In this document: piece by piece, positions 1 through 5,350 of the stretch | Layout of the letters: every line of letters begins with the position of its first letter | Numbering within the stretch: the first letter of the stretch is position 1 | Origin: Chloroflexota bacterium | GTDB lineage: Bacteria; Chloroflexota; Limnocylindria; QHBO01 | Assembly (NCBI GenBank): GCA_024636135.1 | Contig: JAGXHP010000082.1 | Span: 1-5,350, forward strand | Direction of reading: 5' to 3' | DNA: 5,350 nt | Program-made: the position numbers and the translations under genes | Notes under the pieces: generated by a model | What the model was told of the DNA's origin: nothing | The model's input: only the letters and a program-made list of their open reading frames with translations | Database searches by the model: none

Positions 1-774
1 CGATCCTACCTCTCGACGCTCGCGGATCGTGAACTGGCGCCATCCTCGGTGGCGGGCCGCCTTGCCGCCGTCCGTTCGCTGTATCGGCACGCACTGCGCC
101 ACGGCCGGATCGAAAAGGATCCGCTGGCGGGCGTGCGGGCCCCCCGGCGCCCGTCTCGTCTGCCGCGCGTGCTGTCGACCGATGAGGCCGAGTCGCTCGT
201 CACGGGCCCGCACCGGCTCCCGCGCCACAGCGAGGCGCTCGGCCGCCGCGATGCGGCGATCCTCGAGCTCCTGTACGCGACGGGCATTCGGATCAGTGAG
301 CTCGCCGCGCTCACGATCGACCGGGTCGACACCCAGCGTGGACGGATGCGGGTCACCGGAAAGGGCAACAAGGAGCGGGAGGTGCTGTTCGGGGCCCCAG
401 CGGCGCGCGCGCTGCGCGCGTACCTCGCCACCGCTCGACCGGTGCTTGCGCGTGATGGCTCGCCCGGCAGCGCCGTCTTCCTCAATTCCAGCGGGTCGGC
501 CCTGACCGCGCGGGGTGCTCGCTCGGTCGTCGCCCGGTGGGTCGAGGCGGTCGGTGCACCGGATGGCACGAGTCCGCACACCCTGCGCCACTCGTTCGCC
601 ACGCACCTGCTGGAAGGGGGCGCCGACCTGCGCGTCGTCCAGGAGCTCCTCGGTCACGCCAACCTGCAGACGACGCAGATCTACACGCACCTGTCCGACG
701 CCGCGCTGCGCAGTGCCTACCGCGGGGCGCACCCGCGCGCCGGGCGAGGCCCGAGCGGGCGGCCGGACAGGTGA
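1..774 (+). CDS. xerC: XerC/XerD-type tyrosine recombinase (5' partial)
   Basis: Site-specific tyrosine recombinase, probably the Xer enzyme that resolves chromosome dimers in the cytoplasm. The frame is open from base 1 and ends at TGA 772-774, giving 257 residues. Family members are about 300 aa, so roughly 40-50 N-terminal residues lie upstream. The GTG at 49 is internal, because core-binding-domain sequence precedes it in frame. Residues 1 to about 50 are the end of the SAM-like core-binding domain and the rest is the catalytic domain. All expected active-site residues are present, in window numbering: Arg97 (GIRISEL), Lys121 (TGKGNKER), His193 and Arg196 (HTLRHSFATHLL), His219 (LLGHANLQTT) and the nucleophile Tyr228 (IYTH). 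The ending THLSDAALRSAYRGAHPRA looks more like XerC (AHPRA) than XerD, but this is by eye. About ten extra Gly/Arg/Pro-rich residues follow HPRA. A phage-type integrase is less likely given the operon position. The stop overlaps the murJ start as GTGA. Confidence 0.9.
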   Translation, partial: RSYLSTLADRELAPSSVAGRLAAVRSLYRHALRHGRIEKDPLAGVRAPRRPSRLPRVLSTDEAESLVTGPHRLPRHSEALGRRDAAILELLYATGIRISELAALTIDRVDTQRGRMRVTGKGNKEREVLFGAPAARALRAYLATARPVLARDGSPGSAVFLNSSGSALTARGARSVVARWVEAVGAPDGTSPHTLRHSFATHLLEGGADLRVVQELLGHANLQTTQIYTHLSDAALRSAYRGAHPRAGRGPSGRPDR

Positions 775-2399
775 CGGGACCGGCAGGCAGCCGGGACTCG
801 GCCATCGACTCCGGGCCGGAGCGGAGCGGCCCGTCAGCCGGGCGCGTGCTCGTCACGGCGAGCCTCATCCTCACCATCGCCGCGCTCGCCAGCCGGCTCC
901 TCGGCTGGATTCGGCTCCTGGTCATCGGCTCCCAGTTCGGTGTCAGCCGCGAGCTGGACGCGTACTTCGCCGCCTTCCGCATTCCCGACGCCATCTTCCA
1001 GCTCGTGGTGGCCGGGGCGCTCTCCGCGGCGCTCATCCCGGTCTTCTCCAGCTACCGCGCCCGCGGCCAGGACGCGGAGGCCTGGCAGCTCGCCAGCAGC
1101 GTCATCAACCTCGTGCTCATCGCGCTGGCGGCCTTCAGCCTGGTCATGGCGATCTTCGCGCCGTTCTTCGTCCCGATCATCGCGCCGGGATTCGATGCGC
1201 CGACGACGGAGCTCACGATCCGCATGACGCGCGTGATGCTGCTGAGCCCGGTCCTCATCGGCATGGGGGCCGTCGTGACGGGCATTCTCAACAGCTACCA
1301 GCAGTTCACGGTCCCGTCGATTGCTCCGCTGGTCTACAACCTGGCGATCATCGCCGCGGCGATCTTCCTGGCGCCGATCATGGGTGTCGAGGGATTGGCG
1401 GTGGGCGTCGCCATCGGCTCGTTGGCCCACCTGGCGGTTCAGCTCCCGAATCTCGCGCGCGTCGGGCAGCGCTACGACCTGACGATCGGCCTGTCGCACC
1501 CGGGAGTTCGGCGCGTGGCCTGGCTGATGGGGCCGCGCACGCTGGGGCTGGCTGCCGGCCAGATCAACTTCCTCGTGAGCACGGTGCTGGCGTCCGGCCT
1601 GCCCGAGGGCAGCCTGACGGCGTACAACTACGCCTTCCAGCTCAGCCAGATCCCGGTCGGGGTCATCGGGGTCAGCATCGCGGTCGCCCTCTTCCCGACC
1701 CTGAGCCAGGATGCCGCCATGGGCCGGCTGGGTGAGATCCGGCGCCAGGTGGGGAACGCGGTGCGCGTCCTCGTCTTCGTGGCCGCGCCGCTCACCGCGA
1801 TCATGGTGGTGCTGCGCGAGCCGCTGACATCGGTCTTCTACCAGTACGGCCTGTTCAGCCAGTCGGCCACCGACCGCACGGCCACGGCCCTGCTCTTCTT
1901 CGCGATCGGGCTCGTCGGGCACATCGTCGTCCACGTCCTGACCCGCGCGTTCTACGCGATGCAGGACACGAAGACGCCGGTGGCATGGGCGATCATCGCC
2001 GTCGCCATCAACGTGCCGCTGATGTCGATCCTCGTGGGCCCGATGGGCGTTGCCGGGCTCGCGCTGGCCCTGTCGATCAGCTCGATTCTCGAGGTCATCG
2101 GCCTGCTGTGGTTCCTGCGCCGCAAGATCGAGTCGATCGACGAGGCGGCGATCATCCGGACGGTGCTGCGCTCTGCGGCGGCGGCTGCGGTGGGGGCCGC
2201 GATCATGCTCGGTGGCCTGGTCGTCGCCGAGGGGACCGCGCCCGGCCTGCTCGACGATGCCGTGGGCCGGCTGGTCGTCCTCCTGGTTCTCTCGGCGGCC
2301 GGGATCGCGGCCTTCATGCTCGTGGCATCCGCCTTGCGCCTGCCCGAGGTCGGCCAGATGCGCCGGCTCATCGAACGACGAGGCAGGAGGAGCGCGTGA
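771..2399 (+). CDS. murJ: MurJ/MviN lipid II flippase
   Basis: Integral membrane protein of the MOP superfamily, predicted to flip undecaprenyl-linked lipid II to the outer face of the inner membrane. It has 542 residues from GTG 771, near the usual 500-550. About fourteen hydrophobic segments are seen, roughly at 26-50, 73-95, 107-137, 152-173, 183-203, 206-226, 249-273, 287-308, 333-349, 374-395, 404-424, 427-448, 465-487 and 500-521. Family landmarks are SRLLGWIR (41-48), LDAYFAAFRIPD (62-73), GALSAALIPVF (82-92), APGF (138-141), the LFPTLS stretch (307-312) and FYAMQDTKTPV (394-404). GTG 771 was chosen because GTGA overlaps the recombinase stop. GTG 846 (residue 26) is a real alternative: it removes a Gly/Ser/Pro-rich leader of about 25 residues and puts the first conserved Arg near its E. 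coli position. Neither start has a strong Shine-Dalgarno. Compared by eye with E. coli MurJ, Arg18, Arg24 and Asp39 are kept (Arg42, Arg48, Asp63), while Arg52 and Arg270 are not. A generic Wzx-like flippase is possible, but the murein context favours MurJ. Confidence 0.92.
   Translation: MTGPAGSRDSAIDSGPERSGPSAGRVLVTASLILTIAALASRLLGWIRLLVIGSQFGVSRELDAYFAAFRIPDAIFQLVVAGALSAALIPVFSSYRARGQDAEAWQLASSVINLVLIALAAFSLVMAIFAPFFVPIIAPGFDAPTTELTIRMTRVMLLSPVLIGMGAVVTGILNSYQQFTVPSIAPLVYNLAIIAAAIFLAPIMGVEGLAVGVAIGSLAHLAVQLPNLARVGQRYDLTIGLSHPGVRRVAWLMGPRTLGLAAGQINFLVSTVLASGLPEGSLTAYNYAFQLSQIPVGVIGVSIAVALFPTLSQDAAMGRLGEIRRQVGNAVRVLVFVAAPLTAIMVVLREPLTSVFYQYGLFSQSATDRTATALLFFAIGLVGHIVVHVLTRAFYAMQDTKTPVAWAIIAVAINVPLMSILVGPMGVAGLALALSISSILEVIGLLWFLRRKIESIDEAAIIRTVLRSAAAAAVGAAIMLGGLVVAEGTAPGLLDDAVGRLVVLLVLSAAGIAAFMLVASALRLPEVGQMRRLIERRGRRSA
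2385..2392 (+). promoter_or_regulatory. Strong Shine-Dalgarno for the first femX-like gene
   Basis: AGGAGGAG lies inside the 3' end of murJ. Its AGGAGG core ends 8 bases before ATG 2399 and 5 bases before the in-frame GTG 2396. The spacing favours the ATG. It is the best ribosome-binding match at any junction in the window, which suggests this gene can recruit ribosomes independently of coupling. Confidence 0.75.
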
Positions 2400-3457
2400 T
2401 GGAGTTTCGGCCGGCGACTGACACCGATCGCGACGCGTGGCAGGCCTTCCTGCAGTCGACGTCGTCGGGGGACTTCCTCCACGATTGGGCCTGGGCCGAC
2501 GTGGCGGCGTTCGACGGCCAGCCGCAGCGCCGCTACCTGCTGCTCGAGGACGGTGTCGTGGTCGCGATCGCGGCCGCCCAGGAGCGCTCGCTCGTGGCGG
2601 GCCGCACGTTCTGGTACGTGCCACGCGGCCCGGTGCTGGACTGGTCGGCGCCCGAGGCTGCGGCGCGCCTGCGCTCGCTGCTCATCGGCCTCCGAATCGC
2701 GGCGAAGGAACATCATGCGGTGGCCGTGAAGCTGGAGCCGCGCCTTGTAGCTGGAGATGCGGCGACCGCGCTCCTCGACGCGCGCCGCCTGCGCCACGCT
2801 CCGGACACCCTGCAGGTCGGCCAGACCCGGCTGGTCGAGCTGTCCGACGACGAGGCCCTCCTCGCCGAGTTCGACAAGGACACCCGCTACGGCGTCCGTC
2901 GCGCCGCGCGCGAGGGCGTCACGGTGACCGTCATCGAGGATGCGACCGATACCTCCGCCATCGATGCGCTCCACGGACTCGTCGGCGAGACGCAGCAGCG
3001 AGCGGGGTTCCCGATGCCGCCGCTCGAGCGCTACCGGGTCGCCTGGTCCGCGCTGGCCGGCGCCGGGCGCGCCGCCATCCTCGAGGCGCGTCGCGAGGGG
3101 CAGCTCCTCGCGTCGGGCATGGTCGTCATCGAGGGGCGTCGGTCGTACTACCTCTTCAGCGGATCACGTCGCGAAGAGCGAGGCGAGCCGAAGCGCTACG
3201 CCAGCTACGCCATGCAATGGGAGATGATGCGGCTCGCGCGAGATCGCGGGGTGACCGAGCACGACCTGTGGGGAATCGCGCCTCCCGGTGCGGGTCCGGA
3301 GCACCCATGGCACGGCGTCGGCCTCTTCAAGAAGGGGTTCGGCGGCGAGGAGGTCGTGTGGGCCGGCAGCTGGGATCTCGTCGTTGATCCGGCGATGTAC
3401 CGCGTGCGGCGGGCCGCCGGCATGATGCGTGGCTGGCTGCGGAACCTGCGCCGATGA
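2399..3457 (+). CDS. FemX/FemAB-family peptidoglycan aminoacyltransferase
   Basis: Predicted cytoplasmic, membrane-associated aminoacyltransferase. Known family members transfer an amino acid from aminoacyl-tRNA to the side-chain amine of the third stem residue of lipid II or UDP-MurNAc-pentapeptide, starting the interpeptide bridge. It has 352 residues. Two tandem GNAT-like domains are inferred, about 1-145 and 146-335, without the long coiled-coil arm of FemA, so its size resembles the compact FemX. Family-like stretches are YVPRGPVLDW (73-82), the DKDTRYGVRRAAREGV segment (159-174), YYLFSGS (250-256), SYAMQWEMMRLARDRG (269-284), a DLWGIAP motif (289-295) and GLFKKGFGGE (308-317). The C-terminus (333-352) is strongly basic and could contact membrane phospholipid. 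ATG 2399 shares its A with the murJ stop (TGATG) and follows a good Shine-Dalgarno; GTG 2396 would add one residue. The stop overlaps murE by ATGA. The amino acid donor and acceptor cannot be read from sequence. A FemAB-like protein outside peptidoglycan synthesis is possible but unlikely next to murE and murJ. Confidence 0.87.
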   Translation: MEFRPATDTDRDAWQAFLQSTSSGDFLHDWAWADVAAFDGQPQRRYLLLEDGVVVAIAAAQERSLVAGRTFWYVPRGPVLDWSAPEAAARLRSLLIGLRIAAKEHHAVAVKLEPRLVAGDAATALLDARRLRHAPDTLQVGQTRLVELSDDEALLAEFDKDTRYGVRRAAREGVTVTVIEDATDTSAIDALHGLVGETQQRAGFPMPPLERYRVAWSALAGAGRAAILEARREGQLLASGMVVIEGRRSYYLFSGSRREERGEPKRYASYAMQWEMMRLARDRGVTEHDLWGIAPPGAGPEHPWHGVGLFKKGFGGEEVVWAGSWDLVVDPAMYRVRRAAGMMRGWLRNLRR

Positions 3458-3467
3458 GCGATGAGCG
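3454..3467 (+). repeat. Tandem 7-base duplication at the murE start
   Basis: ATGAGCG occurs twice in direct tandem, so ATG 3454 is followed by an out-of-frame ATG at 3461 and then by in-frame ATG 3472. The first copy forms the stop/start overlap with the preceding gene. The second copy is in the frame of the preceding FemX-like gene, just past its stop. It may be chance in a short motif. Confidence 0.5.
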
Positions 3468-4944
3468 CCTGATGGGCCTGGGTGCCCTGACCGACGAGGT
3501 CGCGCCCGAACGCGTGGTCGGGATCCCGGTCGGGGAGGTCCGAGCCCTTGCCTATGACTCGCGGCGCGTGACGCCGGGTACCCTCTTCTTCGCGGTCCCC
3601 GGCGTCCACGTCGACGGGCACGCCTACGTCGCGGCTGCGGTCGAGGCCGGGGCAATCGGCGTTGTCGTCGAGCGCGAGCTGGACGACGTTCCCGTGCCGC
3701 AGCTGCTCGTCGATCGCTCCCGGCGCGCGCTTGCCGATGCGGCCGATGCCTGGTTCGGTCGTCCGTCGGAGCGGCTGACCGTCATCGGCGTCACCGGCAC
3801 CGATGGCAAGTCGACCGTGACCGGACTCGTGGCCGACATGCTGTGGGATCGGGGCTGGCATCCCGGACAGGTCGGCACGGTCTCGGTGCGGATCGGTGAC
3901 GACCTCGTCCCGAATACCGACCGCACGACGACGCCCGAGTCGCTCGAGCTCCAGGAGCTGCTGGCCCGCATGCTGGGCGCCGGCAACGACAGTGTGGTCA
4001 TGGAAGCGACCTCGCACGGGCTCGCGCTCGAGCGGACACGAAACTGCCGGTTCGACATCGGTGTCGTCACAACGGTGACCAGCGAGCATCTCGAGTTCCA
4101 CGGCAGCGTCAAGGCGTATCGGGCGGCAAAGGCGCGACTCGTCGAGGAGGCACCGATCGCGATCCTCAATGCCGATGACGAGGCGTATCCGTACTTTCGC
4201 GAGCGGGCGAGCGGGCGGGTCCTCACCTACGGGATCGAGGCCGGTGCCGATCTGCGTGGCGGCGACCTCGAGCCCGATGCCGCCGGAACGAGCTTCCATC
4301 TCGAGGCACCCCGCTGGCATGGAGCCGTTCGCATGCCGATGCCGGGACGGTTCAACGTCATGAATGCACTGGCTACCCTGGCGGTGGCGGAGGCGATGGA
4401 CATCGATCTCGAGAGTGCGGCGGATGCTCTCGGGCGCTCGGAAGGCGTACCGGGCCGAATGCAGCCCGTGGACGCGGGCCAGCCGTTCTCCGTGATCGTG
4501 GACTACGCGCACACCGTCGACTCCCTTCGCAAGGTGCTCGAGCTGCTGCGGCCGCTCGCCACCGGGCGCCTGATCGTCATCTTCGGCTCGGCGGGTGAGC
4601 GGGACGCCACGAAGCGAGCGCCGATGGGTGCCGTCGCCGCCGAGCTGGCGGATGTCGCGATCGTCACCGACGAGGACCCGCGGCTCGAGGACTCGCGCGT
4701 CATCAACGAGGAGATCGCCGCTGGAGCGCGCGCGGCCGGTGCGGTCGAGGGCCGGTCGCTGCAGGTCATCGGTGATCGACGCGAGGCGATCGGCCACGCC
4801 ATCGGACAGGCGGGCCAGGGTGACGTGATCCTGCTCGCCGGCAAGGGCCACGAACAGAGCATGATCTACCGGACCGAGAAGCGTCCGTGGGACGATGCCG
4901 CGGCGGCACGCGATGCCCTGCGTGCGGCAGGATGGGGGAGATGA
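3454..4944 (+). CDS. murE: MurE-type UDP-MurNAc-tripeptide synthetase
   Basis: Cytoplasmic ATP-dependent ligase that adds the diamino acid to UDP-MurNAc-L-Ala-D-Glu. The 496 residues match the usual 480-500. The N-terminal UDP-binding domain holds YDSRRVTPGTLFFAVPG (34-50). The central ATPase domain holds the P-loop GTDGKST (115-121), TTTPE (158-162), EATSHGL (184-190) and EHLEFHGS (211-218), followed by Lys226 at the position of the carbamylated lysine. The C-terminal domain holds DYAHTVDSL (350-358), GSAGERD (378-384), TDEDPR (405-410) and GKGHE (463-467). Compared by eye with E. coli MurE, residues contacting diaminopimelate are mostly kept (Arg383, Arg410, Gly463, Glu467), but the Asn of DNPR is Asp408, preceded by Glu407. 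Meso-diaminopimelate, L-lysine and L-ornithine are therefore all possible substrates. Other departures are GKS for GKT in the P-loop and Val after YAHT where Pro is usual. ATG 3454 was chosen for its ATGA overlap; ATG 3472 is an in-frame alternative lacking six residues. The Shine-Dalgarno is weak (GGAA at 3441-3444). The function as MurE is firm; the added amino acid is not. Confidence 0.95.
   Translation: MSDERLMGLGALTDEVAPERVVGIPVGEVRALAYDSRRVTPGTLFFAVPGVHVDGHAYVAAAVEAGAIGVVVERELDDVPVPQLLVDRSRRALADAADAWFGRPSERLTVIGVTGTDGKSTVTGLVADMLWDRGWHPGQVGTVSVRIGDDLVPNTDRTTTPESLELQELLARMLGAGNDSVVMEATSHGLALERTRNCRFDIGVVTTVTSEHLEFHGSVKAYRAAKARLVEEAPIAILNADDEAYPYFRERASGRVLTYGIEAGADLRGGDLEPDAAGTSFHLEAPRWHGAVRMPMPGRFNVMNALATLAVAEAMDIDLESAADALGRSEGVPGRMQPVDAGQPFSVIVDYAHTVDSLRKVLELLRPLATGRLIVIFGSAGERDATKRAPMGAVAAELADVAIVTDEDPRLEDSRVINEEIAAGARAAGAVEGRSLQVIGDRREAIGHAIGQAGQGDVILLAGKGHEQSMIYRTEKRPWDDAAAARDALRAAGWGR
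4926..4940 (+). promoter_or_regulatory. Purine-rich ribosome-binding region before the second femX-like gene
   Basis: GGCAGGA (4926-4932) ends 8 bases before ATG 4941, a usable Shine-Dalgarno spacing. A second purine run, GGGGGAG (4934-4940), abuts the start codon and is too close to act as a normal site. It lies within the last codons of murE and supports ATG 4941 as the start. Confidence 0.5.
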
Positions 4945-5350
4945 CCGAAAACCAGCTGCGCGCATGGCGTGAGACCGACCCGACCGCATGGAACCGGTTC
5001 GTCGAGGGGGCGCCGTACCACGCCTTTCCCCAGCTGTGGGAGTGGGGCGAGGTTCGAGCCATGGCGGGCTGGCGTCCCGTGCGCCTCGCGATCGGCTCGA
5101 CGCGCGACCAGCCGGTGGCCGGGGTGCAGCTCCTGCTGCGCCGGATTCCCGTGCTGGGATGGCACCTGGCGTACGCACCTCGCGGGCCCATCGGCGCGCT
5201 CGACCAGCCCGAGGTGCAGACCGCCCTCGTGTCCGCGCTGCGGGGGCTCGGTGCAAGCGAGCGGATCGCCACGGTGCGCGCCGATCCGGAGGCGCGTCTC
5301 GACTCGCCGTACGGGCGGAGCATGCTCGCGGCGCCATGGCGGGCGGCCCC
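4941..5350 (+). CDS. Second FemX/FemAB-family aminoacyltransferase (3' partial)
   Basis: Open reading frame starting at ATG 4941 and still open at the right edge, with 136 complete residues. The start overlaps the murE stop as ATGA. It is recognised as the N-terminal GNAT-like domain of a FemAB-family protein by TDPTAWNRFV (12-21), the aromatic FPQLWEWGEV segment (29-38), a Gly-Trp-Arg-Pro turn (43-46), a hydrophobic VQLLLRRIPVLGW strand region (62-74) and YAPRGPIGAL (78-87). These align in order with the first FemX-like gene: TD..AW..F, W.W..V.A, and YVPRGPV against YAPRGPI. Overall similarity between the two is low by eye, so they look like an old paralog pair, not a recent duplication. The likely role is transfer of an amino acid from aminoacyl-tRNA to a peptidoglycan precursor, perhaps a second bridge position or a different residue. 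The catalytic half lies outside the window, so activity cannot be judged. A truncation in the organism cannot be excluded, but the frame is intact to the edge. Confidence 0.8.
   Translation, partial: MTENQLRAWRETDPTAWNRFVEGAPYHAFPQLWEWGEVRAMAGWRPVRLAIGSTRDQPVAGVQLLLRRIPVLGWHLAYAPRGPIGALDQPEVQTALVSALRGLGASERIATVRADPEARLDSPYGRSMLAAPWRAA

Noticed and set aside
402..420. Alternating G/C tract, possible Z-DNA or structural element
   Set aside because: It encodes Ala/Arg/Leu codons in a conserved helix of the recombinase, and such tracts are expected at this base composition.
537..770. Extension of the murJ frame back into the recombinase gene
   Set aside because: The residues before 771 are an out-of-frame reading of the recombinase catalytic region and match nothing in the MurJ family.
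1..774. Recombinase as an integrase marking a mobile element
   Set aside because: There is no attachment repeat, tRNA, excisionase or cargo. The gene is coupled to murJ and resembles housekeeping XerC.
515..1735. Plus-strand frame overlapping both xer and murJ
   Set aside because: Arg/Pro/Gly-rich shadow translation without motifs, overlapping two clear genes.
2396..2398. GTG as the start of the first femX-like gene, giving a GTGA overlap
   Set aside because: ATG 2399 is one codon later with better spacing from AGGAGG. The difference is one residue.
834..2624. Minus-strand open frame of 596 codons opposite murJ
   Set aside because: The composition is low-complexity Arg/Asp/Gly/His, with no motif. 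It mirrors the membrane-protein codons of murJ.
3205..5337. Very long open frame on the minus strand (710 codons), antisense to the femX end, murE and the second femX
   Set aside because: It is rich in Arg, Asp and His with no recognisable domain and lies opposite firmly identified genes. Long antisense frames arise from the strong G/C third-position bias.

Overview
The window is a high-GC, fully coding stretch of bacterial chromosome. Five genes run head to tail on the + strand with no intergenic DNA. In order they are a XerC/XerD-type tyrosine recombinase (5' end outside the window), a MurJ/MviN lipid II flippase, a FemX/FemAB-type aminoacyltransferase, a MurE-type Mur ligase, and a second, divergent FemX/FemAB-type gene cut by the right edge. 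No RNA gene, mobile element, CRISPR array, terminator or convincing internal promoter is visible, and no stretch of 300 bases lacks a gene.

Every junction is a stop/start overlap: GTGA at 771-774, TGATG at 2397-2401, ATGA at 3454-3457 and ATGA at 4941-4944. This is strong evidence for one transcript with translational coupling. Any promoter must lie upstream of position 1, and the operon continues past 5350.

The four genes after the recombinase make a coherent cell-wall set. MurE adds the third (diamino acid) residue to UDP-MurNAc-L-Ala-D-Glu. FemX-family enzymes usually attach amino acids from aminoacyl-tRNA to the side-chain amine of that same residue. MurJ flips completed lipid II across the membrane. 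The grouping therefore covers choice of the diamino acid, its branching, and export. The MurE specificity motif reads E-D-P-R instead of the canonical D-N-P-R. Together with the two FemX genes, this leaves open whether the third residue is meso-diaminopimelate, lysine or ornithine.

The organism is probably a high-GC member of the Chloroflexota or a related Terrabacteria lineage. This rests on base composition, the overlapping gene style, the MurE subtype (GSAGERD and EDPR motifs) and the FemX paralogs. An actinobacterium is the main alternative, and the placement is an inference. Nothing looks recently transferred: all five genes share the same strong G/C third-position bias.
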